Shown: positions 51,431 to 60,103 of the stretch, in pieces
How the letters are laid out: every line of letters starts with the position of its first letter
How positions within the stretch are numbered: position 1 is the stretch's first letter
NCBI GenBank assembly: GCA_021201135.1
Contig: JAJQGT010000008.1
Coordinates: 62,001-126,000 of the forward strand
Length of the DNA stretch: 64,000 nt
Direction of reading: 5' to 3'
Source of the DNA: Oscillospiraceae bacterium
GTDB lineage: Bacteria; Bacillota; Clostridia; Oscillospirales; Ruminococcaceae
Translations under genes and position numbers: made by a program
Notes under the pieces: model-generated
Database searches by the model: none
Seen by the model: only the letters and a program-made list of their open reading frames with translations
Told to the model about the DNA's origin: nothing

Positions 51431-52903
51431 TCATGGTTCCCAATCAACAAACGTTATTTCAAATGAAATGTTCATCATATTCGGAAGATACTCGTTTGCA
51501 AATTGGTAAAGAGTGATTCCTGTCTGTTCAAGGATAGGCGATAAGAGATCTATATCCACTGATGTTCCCCATGTGTATCCTGCCTCTTGCCTGATTGTAA
51601 ATCTTGTATCTATCGTATCCCCCGGAATTACTACGTCATCATATCCTGTTGCAGTAATAACGATATCGGAATAAGTAAATACATATCTGCCCGTATCCCC
51701 TGTATCTCCGACTTCTGCATTTTCAGGAAGTTGGAGATAACCATTATCACGAATGTTGATAGCAAACAACGGATTGACAGTCCAATTATCAGTATTAGCA
51801 GAAGTATATAGTCCGTCAAATACATATTGATCGTAATCCCAACTAATTTCAAGGGTATCACCGAGAGCACCAACAGTGTAATCGCCGATTGAAGTCCAAT
51901 AAGACCAATTCACACATTCTTGCGTATAAGCCTGAACAGCAAATGGGATGTTGCTACTATCACTCTCGGATTTCGTTTCTTCTGTCTCCTCGTCAAGCGG
52001 TTCAGTCAGCACATATATCGGCACTTCTTCGAACCAGTACAGGGTAGTATCGAACACCCAATACCCATTGACATAACTATATGTAAACTGTCTATGAGAT
52101 ACAAAATCTTCAGAATAGTCAGAACCGTGCTCGAATAGTGTTATATCGTACAGAGTATCACTGACTTTTTCCACATAAATCTCATAATAATACAGTTCAT
52201 CAAAACCACCAAGTCCGTCTGTGGCAGATTCATACAAAGTACCATCCTGCTCTATCCATTCTTTACGCTCAACTAGACTCTCTGCAATATCTGCTGTGAA
52301 ATACTTCTTTGTTAGTGCCAGTACGTCATCAAGAGTTGTTATACCCTCCTCAGAAACACGCTCATATGGATAGTCATTATCAGAAGAATTCCAGTATGGA
52401 TCTGGTCCCATAATCGTATCATTTTCATCTGTATGCTGATTGTACCAGAACCAGCCCCAAGCAAACACGCTTGCTTCATTTATTGCCGCGCCGATTTCTT
52501 CGGCGGTGATTTCAGGGATTTCCTCTTCCTGCTCAAGCTCGTCCTCCGGCACTTCCTCCTCCATCTCAGCTTCGCTCTCTCCCAACAGCTCCGCCAGCAT
52601 TGCTTCAAGCTCTGTCGAGTCATCGACGGCTTCGATGCCTTGTTCGAGAATTGCTATTGCTGAGTCAATGTCGCCCATGGCAACATAAGCCTCCGCCGAG
52701 CCGAGATAAGCCCGTGCATTTTTCGGCTCGACCTCGATAACTTTGTTGAAGTAGACGATAGCCTCCTCATAGTCAAGGTCGGTGAGATATTTTTCACCTA
52801 AGTTCAGATATACGGAAGTAAGTGCCTCGGCGGTGTCAGCGCATGAGGTAAACATGGTTACAGTCAACAAGACCGCAAGGATCAAAGATAGTAGCTTTTT
52901 CAT
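51431..52903 (-). CDS. TPR lipoprotein with IseA-like outer domain
   Basis: 490 residues. Lipoprotein signal (MKKLLSLILAVLLTVTMFTS with the lipid Cys at 21). TPR module at about 28-95 (YLNLGEKYLTDLDYEEAIVY, then VIEVEPKNARAYLGSAEAYV). Acidic linker (about 110-135). A domain follows (about 138-310: FAWGWFW, YERVSEEGITTLDDV, KKYFTADIAESLV, DGTLYESATDGLGG) whose pattern resembles IseA-type DL-endopeptidase inhibitors. The C-terminal 170 residues are unassigned. Last gene of the kinase operon. The first 300 residues are close to the paralogue at 55406, so one arose by duplication. Confidence 0.8.
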   Translation of the reverse strand: MKKLLSLILAVLLTVTMFTSCADTAEALTSVYLNLGEKYLTDLDYEEAIVYFNKVIEVEPKNARAYLGSAEAYVAMGDIDSAIAILEQGIEAVDDSTELEAMLAELLGESEAEMEEEVPEDELEQEEEIPEITAEEIGAAINEASVFAWGWFWYNQHTDENDTIMGPDPYWNSSDNDYPYERVSEEGITTLDDVLALTKKYFTADIAESLVERKEWIEQDGTLYESATDGLGGFDELYYYEIYVEKVSDTLYDITLFEHGSDYSEDFVSHRQFTYSYVNGYWVFDTTLYWFEEVPIYVLTEPLDEETEETKSESDSSNIPFAVQAYTQECVNWSYWTSIGDYTVGALGDTLEISWDYDQYVFDGLYTSANTDNWTVNPLFAINIRDNGYLQLPENAEVGDTGDTGRYVFTYSDIVITATGYDDVVIPGDTIDTRFTIRQEAGYTWGTSVDIDLLSPILEQTGITLYQFANEYLPNMMNISFEITFVDWEP

Positions 52904-52918
52904 CGCACACGCCTTTCT

Positions 52919-53518
52919 TCAGTTTCTTCTCAAATGCTGTGTCTCGGTAAGGGTCGGCTGTTGCCACTTTGCGTCTGCCGAAGGCTTGCCTATGTATTCC
53001 TGATTGGGCAGACCGACATATTCAACCTTAATGGCTTCCCTGCCGAACTTGATGACATCTCCGCTCTTGATGAGCACCGGCTTGTCCGCATGTTGGTCGT
53101 TGACAGTAGTCACATTTGTGCTTCCACAATGTACAACTGCCGGTCCGGAAGCTGTGCTGATTACTCTGAACTGTTCTCTCGAAACGCTCTTGTCGTCAAA
53201 ATGGATGGTGGCATACTCCGCCCTGCCCGCAAGAATTTCGTTCGAAACGGTTACCGTCCAAATCTTGCTGAGATTATTAAGGCTGATGAGCCGAAGCTCA
53301 TACTCCACTCCCGCAACCGGCTGCCGCACAACTTCGGTCTCGTCTCCCGACCGAGAGGCAACAGGAGCCTGCACCGCCTTTGCTTTCTCCTTCTTACCTG
53401 CCTTCTGAACAGGCTTTTCACTCGGCTTCTTAAAAGTTGCAACAAGTATAATCACCGCCACAGCCAACAAAACCGCCGCGCCCAAAAAGCACCCAACCGC
53501 CAAAATAATTTCTTTCAT
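52919..53518 (-). CDS. Membrane-anchored FHA-domain protein
   Basis: 199 residues. One N-terminal membrane helix (about 4-28) followed by a Lys-rich segment, so the C-terminus is cytoplasmic. FHA domain at about 72-170: the pThr-binding Gly-Arg (AGRAEYATIHF), Ser-Arg (KSVSREQFRV) and Asn (STNVTTVN) are present. Between helix and FHA lies GDETEVVRQ with Thr61, an acidic pThr site of the TxxV type that FHA domains bind, reminiscent of the N-terminal switch Thr of GarA/OdhI. It shares the operon with a Ser/Thr kinase, its natural partner. Self-binding after phosphorylation is inference. Confidence 0.88.
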   Translation of the reverse strand: MKEIILAVGCFLGAAVLLAVAVIILVATFKKPSEKPVQKAGKKEKAKAVQAPVASRSGDETEVVRQPVAGVEYELRLISLNNLSKIWTVTVSNEILAGRAEYATIHFDDKSVSREQFRVISTASGPAVVHCGSTNVTTVNDQHADKPVLIKSGDVIKFGREAIKVEYVGLPNQEYIGKPSADAKWQQPTLTETQHLRRN

Positions 53519-53533
53519 CTTAATTTCCTCCTG

Positions 53534-55390
53534 TTAATTTATACGTTCCATAGTCTCTGTGCTGTAAATATTACCGGTGTCGGCGTAGTAAGTTGTCACA
53601 ACGCACTTCTGCACCTTGCCGTCAGAGCCGTACTGATATTCGCGCTCGATGATGTATTTAGTGGTCACGCCATCAACAGTGGCTGTACGGGAAACAAGGT
53701 TGCCAGATGTATCATATTGAAACTCATAAGATGCTATCGTAACCGTTCCATTAGTATATCTAAATGTCTTGGTGGTCTTGACTATCCTTGTTTCTTCATC
53801 GTATTCGTTTTCGGTTGTTTGAGATTTAAATGTGTAGTAATTACCCTCACTGTCTATGAGCATTACATCATAAGGGTCAGAATAGCTCTCAACTGACTTT
53901 ACAATGTTCCCATCATTATCATATTCGTAATCATAGCGAATCCAATAGGAGTTTGTATCTGAATAATCGTCATAGGAAAACGTGTTGGTGTGAGTCTCCT
54001 TAGAAATATTTCCATGAGAATCATATTCATACTCAGTCTTATAGAGCCAATGTCCATCTGAGTTCTTCTGAGTTTGTACCGTCAAATTACCATCGGAATC
54101 ATATTCATATTCATACTTGCATGTGGTCGTACTCGTTGATCCACTATCAGTATATGAGTCTATTTGTGTGCTACTGACTTTGTTCCCATTGGAATCATAC
54201 TCATAAGTGAATGTGGTCGTGCTTGTAAATGTAGTGCCGTCAGTCGTTGTGCTTTTATAGGTTCTTTCTACTATATTCCCTTGAGAATCATACTCATATA
54301 TACTCGTGTAAGTGAACGGTGTACCGTCAGAAGTTATGCTATTGCCGGTATATGTTAAGGATTCACCGCCGCTATCGTAGTTGTACTCGTAAGAGCTATA
54401 TAAATTACTATCTTTATCATATATACGACGGCTTGTAGTCACAAGTCCCGACGTATCCGGTGCAAGCTGATTCAGCAGTTCCTCAATCTCGGTCGTGTCC
54501 GAAGCCTTTTCCAAGCCTTCTTTTAAAATGGCGATGGCGTCGTTTGTATTGGTCTGGTCGATGTAAATGTAGGCGATGGTCAAGTACCATTCGGCGTTGG
54601 TTTCGTCGATTTCGATGAGCTCTTCGGAGAAGTCGATTTTGGTAGCATCGTCTTCGAAGTTGTTCAAGCCGAGCTCGAGGGTGTCAACCGCCGAGGAGAT
54701 GTTGTTTTTGTCCTCGTAAACTCCGGCGAGTTCGAAGTACCACTGTGTTGTGCCTGAGTCGATTTCTATGAGCTTGTCATAGAGCTCGGTTTTATCGTCG
54801 CCGACTCTGTCCATACCCTGCCTGAGAATCGAAATTGCAGAAGTTCTGTTGCTGCTGTCCACATAAACCTGTGCGAGCTCGAGATACCAGTCAACATTAG
54901 CAGCATCCAAGCCAATGAGCCTTTGTAAAATCGTAATTTTGCTATCGCCGTCGGTGACAGAATCCACAGCATCGCTCAGAACCGCGACGGCAGAATCTGT
55001 GTCTCCCCTGCCCTCGTAAATATCCGCAAGGGTTATGTACCACTCGGAAGTCGTCGGGTCAATCTCGATGAGCATTTCCAAAAGCTCTATTGTGACGTCT
55101 TCATCATCCGAGAAAACGTCAAGAGCCGTTTTTAAAAGCTCTATGGCGGACTCAGTGTCACCGAGACCAACATACGCTTCCGCCGCTCCCATATAGGCAC
55201 GGGAATTGCGAGGCTCGACCTCGATAACCTTGTTGAAGTAAACGATAGCCTCTTCATAATTCAAGTCGAGAAGGTATTTCTCTCCCATGTTCAGATACAT
55301 TGAAACCAAAGCCTCGGAGGTTTCGGCACACGAGGTGAAGAGGGTTACGGTTAGTAGGATTGCAAGGATTATGGATAGTAGTTTTTTCAT
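53534..55390 (-). CDS. TPR lipoprotein with C-terminal YD-type repeats
   Basis: 618 residues. Lipoprotein signal (lipid Cys at 21 in LFTSCAETS). The N-terminal two thirds of the first half is a run of about six TPR units (28 to about 300), each with the EID-x-WY-x-A-x-IY pattern. From about 318 on it consists of beta repeats of the YEYDSxGN/YD type (TFTYEYDSNGN, YEYEYDSDGN, TEYEYDSHGN), as in RHS/wall-associated proteins but without any toxin domain. Extracellular, held to the membrane by lipid. Its first 95 residues are nearly the same as in its neighbours. Confidence 0.82.
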   Translation of the reverse strand: MKKLLSIILAILLTVTLFTSCAETSEALVSMYLNMGEKYLLDLNYEEAIVYFNKVIEVEPRNSRAYMGAAEAYVGLGDTESAIELLKTALDVFSDDEDVTIELLEMLIEIDPTTSEWYITLADIYEGRGDTDSAVAVLSDAVDSVTDGDSKITILQRLIGLDAANVDWYLELAQVYVDSSNRTSAISILRQGMDRVGDDKTELYDKLIEIDSGTTQWYFELAGVYEDKNNISSAVDTLELGLNNFEDDATKIDFSEELIEIDETNAEWYLTIAYIYIDQTNTNDAIAILKEGLEKASDTTEIEELLNQLAPDTSGLVTTSRRIYDKDSNLYSSYEYNYDSGGESLTYTGNSITSDGTPFTYTSIYEYDSQGNIVERTYKSTTTDGTTFTSTTTFTYEYDSNGNKVSSTQIDSYTDSGSTSTTTCKYEYEYDSDGNLTVQTQKNSDGHWLYKTEYEYDSHGNISKETHTNTFSYDDYSDTNSYWIRYDYEYDNDGNIVKSVESYSDPYDVMLIDSEGNYYTFKSQTTENEYDEETRIVKTTKTFRYTNGTVTIASYEFQYDTSGNLVSRTATVDGVTTKYIIEREYQYGSDGKVQKCVVTTYYADTGNIYSTETMERIN

Positions 55391-55405
55391 GATGATTCCT
55401 CCTGT

Positions 55406-56635
55406 TTACTCAACATCCAAAAGAATAGTTGTCAGATGATGCCCTGTATGACCATACATAACAGTACCTGCTAGTTCAAGGTGTTCACCAAGCAAATTGC
55501 TCCTTATGTAGCTCTCTGTGTACGGAAGTATAAGCTGTATCTCATCTATTTCCATAACCTCTCCATCATAGCCTGCAACATCACTATAGAGGCTTCTTGT
55601 AATCGGTTCATCCAAAACGAGTATATACACAGTTCCATAATTGTCAGAGTTGAGCTCATAATAGCGATCTGTCAGGATTCCTGATACGGTCAATTCGTCA
55701 TCATCGTATAATGGTTCTGCATCTGTGTCTTCCATCACAGTTATCAGAGTAACCGGCACTTCACTCTCACAGGATAAAGCAGTATCGAATACCCAGTAAC
55801 CATTTACATAACTATAAGTGAAAGTGCTACTAAAAATCCCTATTTCCTCATAACACTCATCTAAATAAACCTTGTACGATGTATCATTGAGTTTCTTCAC
55901 AGTAATCTCATAATAGTCTGGAGGACCAATGCCGCCAAGTCCTTCTGTAGCAGAGACATACAGGACACCATCTCGCTCTATCCACTCTTTCACATTAATC
56001 AGTTCTTCTGCGGCGTCCGCTGTGAAATACTGCTGTGTCAAAATCCTGACATCATCAAGTGTTGTTATCCCTTCTTCTGAAACTCGTTCATATGTATAGT
56101 AGTCGCCGTCATATGGTGCCCAGATTGTGTCGGTCTTGTCTGTATGCTGATTGTCCCAGAACCAGTTCCACGCAAACAAACTCGCCTCATTTATTGCCGC
56201 GCCGATGTCTTCGGCTGTGATTTCAGAGGATTCTTCCTCTTGTTCCTCTTCCAATTCTTCTTGCACAGCTTCATCTTCCGGCACTTCATCCTGCGTCTCG
56301 GCTTCACTTTCTTCCAGAAGCTCACTGAGCATTGCCTGAAGCTCGGTCGGATCATTGACGACTTCTATGCCCTGCTCGAGAACTGCTATTGCACTGTCTA
56401 CGTCGCCCATAGCAACGTAAGCCTCCGCTGAACCAAGATAGGCTCTGGCATTTTTTGGCTCGACTTCGATTACTTTGTTGAAGTAGACAATAGCTTCTTC
56501 ATAATTAAGGTCGGTGAGGTATTTCTCACCCAGATTGAGATATACGGACGTAAGAGCCTCAGCGGGCTCGGCACATGAAGTGAAAAGGGTAAGGGTCAGC
56601 AATATTGCTAAGATGAGAGATGCTAACTTTTTCAT
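55406..56635 (-). CDS. TPR lipoprotein with IseA-like outer domain (paralogue)
   Basis: 409 residues. Signal with lipid Cys (LFTSCAEPAEA), TPR module (28-95), a longer Glu-rich linker (about 110-150) and the same IseA-like domain as the protein at 51431 (FAWNWFWDNQHTD, YERVSEEGITTLDDV, QQYFTADAAEELI, DGVLYVSATEGLGG). The C-terminus (about 300-409) differs completely: a small beta domain ending HHLTTILLDVE. Start at 56635 (MKKLASLIL) after GGAGAA; a longer in-frame start is not lipoprotein-like. Confidence 0.82.
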   Translation of the reverse strand: MKKLASLILAILLTLTLFTSCAEPAEALTSVYLNLGEKYLTDLNYEEAIVYFNKVIEVEPKNARAYLGSAEAYVAMGDVDSAIAVLEQGIEVVNDPTELQAMLSELLEESEAETQDEVPEDEAVQEELEEEQEEESSEITAEDIGAAINEASLFAWNWFWDNQHTDKTDTIWAPYDGDYYTYERVSEEGITTLDDVRILTQQYFTADAAEELINVKEWIERDGVLYVSATEGLGGIGPPDYYEITVKKLNDTSYKVYLDECYEEIGIFSSTFTYSYVNGYWVFDTALSCESEVPVTLITVMEDTDAEPLYDDDELTVSGILTDRYYELNSDNYGTVYILVLDEPITRSLYSDVAGYDGEVMEIDEIQLILPYTESYIRSNLLGEHLELAGTVMYGHTGHHLTTILLDVE

Positions 56636-56648
56636 TGTGGTTTTCTCC

Positions 56649-58139
56649 TTATCCCCAGGCAGTACCGTCAAGCATACCGGAGGTGTCTGCCCTGCTGGTG
56701 TTGAAATTACTCAGGTCAAGCTCCATGAGGGAACTGCATCTGCAGAACATGCGATACATTGTTGTAACTTCCGATGTGTTAAAACTGCTCACATCAACGG
56801 TTTCAAGAGATGCGCATCCATAAAACATGCAATACATACTCGTTACATTGCGTGTATTGAAGTTGCTCAGGTCGAGAGATTTAAGCGATTCACAGCAATA
56901 GAACATGTTGCTCATCGTTGTGACCCGAGAAGTATTGAAGCTACTCAAATCGAGAGATTCAAGAGACTCGCAATAGAAGAACATGTCCCTCATATAGAGC
57001 ACTTTTGACGTATCGAAGCTCGTCAGGTCAAGAGATGTGAGCAAACTGCAAAACTCAAACATGTAGTCCATATCAATAACCTTTGCAGTATTGAAATGGC
57101 TCAAATCAAGTGATGTCAGAGAACTGCAAGCGCCGAACATCGAATCCATGCTTGTGACGTTTGAGGTGTCGAAACTGCTGATATCGAGATAAGTAAGGGA
57201 ACTGCACGAGTCGAACATTGCCGCCATATTCTCAACCTTCGAGGTGTTGAAACAGCTTAAATCAAGTGATGTCAAGGAACTGCAATGGTCAAACATATAA
57301 GCCATGTCTGTAACTGCGGAAGTATCGAAGCAGTTATTGAAATTAATCTGGATAAGTGAGGAGCAACCATGCTGTTCGCCGTTCTCATCAATCCAGGAAT
57401 ACCTGAACATTCCTCTAGCGTCTTCATCCGCTTTTATGCCGCCGTCACCCGCTACATAGAGATGTGTTCCGTCGAGCCATCCCAGAACACTGCCGTCGCC
57501 ACTAAGCGAAAAGTCCCAAGCATCCTCAGGAGCGTCTGCGGTTGAATCCAGAAAGTCAATTTCGGTTATATCGCTCTTGGTGGAATAAACGAAGTTCCGA
57601 ATCATATTATTGTCAAGGACATTCCCGCTGACCTGCGCTGTGACGCCACTTATATCCACGCCGGTAAAGCTCGCCAGAAGCTTTCTGAGCTCTGTTTTAT
57701 CGGAAGCATTCTCCACGCCCTGCTTAAGTATTTCTATTGCTCTGTCCTCTTCTCCCCAATTTATGTATATCTGAGCAAGCTCAAGGTACCATTTCGCTTC
57801 CGTTGGGTCGACTTCAATCAGCTTTTCAAGAATATCAACCTGTGAATATTCATCATCCCAGAAGACATCAAGGGCATTTTCGAGCATTTCAATCGCAGAA
57901 TCGGTATCTCCCAAACCTTCATAAGCCTCAGCAATTCCGATATAAGCCCGACTGTTCTTCGGATCAACCTCAATAACCTTTTCAAAATTGACAATAGCCT
58001 TCTCATACTCCATATCCGAAAGATACTTCTCGCCAAAGTCAAGATACATAGACACCCGCGCCTTGTCCACCCTTGCACAAGACGTAAACAATGCCATAGT
58101 AAGAACGATTACTAAGATTAGGGATAATAACTTTTTCAT
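56649..58139 (-). CDS. TPR lipoprotein with DUF285 (BspA-type) leucine-rich repeats
   Basis: 496 residues: signal with lipid Cys (LFTSCARVDKA), TPR region (28 to about 150), an entry domain (DITEIDFLDS, then WDFSLSGDGSVLGW and HLYVAGDGG) and nine 26-residue DUF285 repeats of the form FNTSxVxxMxxMFxxCxSLxSLDLS, closed by a short cap (DTSGMLDGTAWG). DUF285/BspA repeats are surface-exposed binding modules in gut and oral bacteria. The shared N-terminal module ties it to the kinase operon. Confidence 0.88.
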   Translation of the reverse strand: MKKLLSLILVIVLTMALFTSCARVDKARVSMYLDFGEKYLSDMEYEKAIVNFEKVIEVDPKNSRAYIGIAEAYEGLGDTDSAIEMLENALDVFWDDEYSQVDILEKLIEVDPTEAKWYLELAQIYINWGEEDRAIEILKQGVENASDKTELRKLLASFTGVDISGVTAQVSGNVLDNNMIRNFVYSTKSDITEIDFLDSTADAPEDAWDFSLSGDGSVLGWLDGTHLYVAGDGGIKADEDARGMFRYSWIDENGEQHGCSSLIQINFNNCFDTSAVTDMAYMFDHCSSLTSLDLSCFNTSKVENMAAMFDSCSSLTYLDISSFDTSNVTSMDSMFGACSSLTSLDLSHFNTAKVIDMDYMFEFCSLLTSLDLTSFDTSKVLYMRDMFFYCESLESLDLSSFNTSRVTTMSNMFYCCESLKSLDLSNFNTRNVTSMYCMFYGCASLETVDVSSFNTSEVTTMYRMFCRCSSLMELDLSNFNTSRADTSGMLDGTAWG

Positions 58140-58154
58140 AATGGTTGCTCCTTT

Positions 58155-59900
58155 TTATTCGAAGATGGTGCCTTTGAACATGTCTGTTGTGTCAGCATTA
58201 TTTATATCGAAATTTGAAATATCAAGCGAGCTAAGTGATGAACATCCAGCAAACATAGTTCTCATATCCGTAACCTGTGAAGTATTAAAACTACTCAAAT
58301 CAATATAATTAAGTGAACTGCAGTATCCGAACATAGACCTCATATTAGTAACGTTAGAAGTGTCAAAATTACTTACATCCAACGAAATAAGAGAACTACA
58401 GCCATTAAACATATCCTGCATATCAGTAACATTCGATGTGTCAAATGTGTTTACGTTAAGCGAAGTCACCAAATGACATCCATTAAACATAAAGCTCATA
58501 TCCGTAACATTAAAGGTTTCAAACTTACTAACATCAAGTGAAGTAAGAGAATTACAACCACTAAACATTGCTTTCATATCAGTAACATCCGATGAATCAA
58601 AAGAGCTAATGTCTATTGAAATCAACGACTGACAATTATTAAACATACCGCTCATATCTGTAACATTTGATGTGTCAAAGTTACTCAAATCAAGACTAAT
58701 AAGCGCATAGCAATTCTGAAACATTACTTCCATATTAGTTACGCTCGAGGTATCAAAACTGCTCAAATCAACAGTAGTGATAGCCTTACACTCAGCAAAC
58801 ATGTAACCCATATTAGTGACATTTGATGTGTCAAAGCTACTTAAATCAAGTGTAACTAAAGAAGAACACCCAGCAAACATATGCCGCATATTAGTAACAT
58901 TTGACGTGTCAAAGCTACTTAAATCGAGTGAGATTAAAGCGGAACATGACGCAAAAATAAGCTGCATATCAGTAACATTAGACGTGTCAAAACTGCTAAG
59001 GTCTAAAGTTATAAGCGATTCGCACTCCGAAAACATGTGATTCATGTCTGTTACATTGGAAGTGTAAAAGCAGTCATTAAAGTTAATAGCTTGTACTGCA
59101 GTATATGCTTTATTTCTGGATGATACTTCTCCAAACAAATAACTCGCATCCTCATCCGCAATAACTCCTCCATCCCCGGCAATATATAGATGCGTATCTT
59201 CAATCCACCCTAATACACTCCCATCACCGTCAAGAGAAAAGTCCCAAGCATCAGCAGGTGCGGCTTCAAGCGAATCAAGAAAATCAATTTCGGTTATATC
59301 TTTCTTATCAAAATGAGTAGCATTGCGAATCATTTTATTATTGAGGACACCGTAATTACTTTCATATGCGGGCTCTACTTGTACAGTTTCTTCTTCAATT
59401 ACTTCCGGCTCTTCTTCGGGTAGCAATTCCGCAAGAAGCACTTCTATCTCTTCGGTGTCACTTGCATTAGCCAACCCCTGTTCCAGAATTTCAACTGCCT
59501 TATCGGTATCTCCCTTATCTATGTAAATCTGTGCCAAGGCAAGATACCATTCAGCGGTTGTCGGGTCGATTTCGATGAGCATTTCAAGAAGCTCGATAGT
59601 CACTTCTTCATCGTCTGCGAAAACTTCAAGAGCAGTCTTGAGAATGCTGATTGCACTTTCAGTGCCTCCAAGACCGACATACGCTTCCGCCGCTCCCATA
59701 TAGGCACGAGCATTGCGGGGTTCTACTTCTATGACTTGGTTGAAGTAGACAATTGCCTGCTCATAGTCTAAGTCGAGGAGATACTTCTCGCCGAGGTCTA
59801 AGAGTTCGGTTGAGGTCAGGGCTTTTTCTGTCTCGCCGCAAGAGGCAAAGAGGGTCAGAGCGAGGGTTATTACTAGGATGACTGATAGGAGCTTTTTCAT
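58155..59900 (-). CDS. TPR lipoprotein with DUF285 leucine-rich repeats (paralogue 2)
   Basis: 581 residues: signal with lipid Cys (LFASCGETEKA), TPR region (30 to about 150), acidic linker (EEEPEVIEEETVQVEP), entry domain (ITEIDFLDS ... DFSLDGDGSVLGWI), and twelve 26-residue DUF285 units, ending DTTDMFKGTIFE. Almost the same plan and close sequence to the partial gene at 62267, from which it is separated by the kinase and a 51-residue membrane peptide. Confidence 0.88.
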   Translation of the reverse strand: MKKLLSVILVITLALTLFASCGETEKALTSTELLDLGEKYLLDLDYEQAIVYFNQVIEVEPRNARAYMGAAEAYVGLGGTESAISILKTALEVFADDEEVTIELLEMLIEIDPTTAEWYLALAQIYIDKGDTDKAVEILEQGLANASDTEEIEVLLAELLPEEEPEVIEEETVQVEPAYESNYGVLNNKMIRNATHFDKKDITEIDFLDSLEAAPADAWDFSLDGDGSVLGWIEDTHLYIAGDGGVIADEDASYLFGEVSSRNKAYTAVQAINFNDCFYTSNVTDMNHMFSECESLITLDLSSFDTSNVTDMQLIFASCSALISLDLSSFDTSNVTNMRHMFAGCSSLVTLDLSSFDTSNVTNMGYMFAECKAITTVDLSSFDTSSVTNMEVMFQNCYALISLDLSNFDTSNVTDMSGMFNNCQSLISIDISSFDSSDVTDMKAMFSGCNSLTSLDVSKFETFNVTDMSFMFNGCHLVTSLNVNTFDTSNVTDMQDMFNGCSSLISLDVSNFDTSNVTNMRSMFGYCSSLNYIDLSSFNTSQVTDMRTMFAGCSSLSSLDISNFDINNADTTDMFKGTIFE

Positions 59901-59935
59901 ATTTTCCCTTCCTTTCGGTTACACTTCCGGATTAG

Positions 59936-60091
59936 TCACTTCGGCGAGACGCCGTATTCTTCGTTAAGCTTCTTTCTGAGGCGTTTGCGGCTTCCCGCAA
60001 GGACGATTATAACAATGATTGTGATGATTGCAGTAACTGCGATTCCCAAAAGTCCTCCGTAAAAGAGGAGTTGTCCCGGTGTAAAACTCAT
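59936..60091 (-). CDS. 51-residue single-helix membrane protein
   Basis: The frame runs from ATG at 60091 to TGA at 59936, preceded by AGGAGGTAGCAAC at ideal spacing. The product has one membrane helix (about 8-34, LLFYGGLLGIAVTAIITIIV and on) followed by a strongly basic segment (SRKRLRKKLNEE) and a short tail, so N-out/C-in is likely. It begins 12 bases after the kinase stop and is clearly part of the operon. No family recognised; it could assist the kinase in the membrane. Confidence 0.75.
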   Translation of the reverse strand: MSFTPGQLLFYGGLLGIAVTAIITIIVIIVLAGSRKRLRKKLNEEYGVSPK

Positions 60092-60103
60092 GTTGCTACC
60101 TCC

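Noticed and set aside
51431-52903. Anti-phage or abortive-infection operon around the kinase
   Set aside because: Partners are surface lipoproteins and an FHA protein; no nuclease, NAD-consuming or pore-forming effector was found.
53534-55390. RHS/polymorphic toxin
   Set aside because: YD-type repeats are present but there is no RHS core, no C-terminal toxin and no immunity gene.
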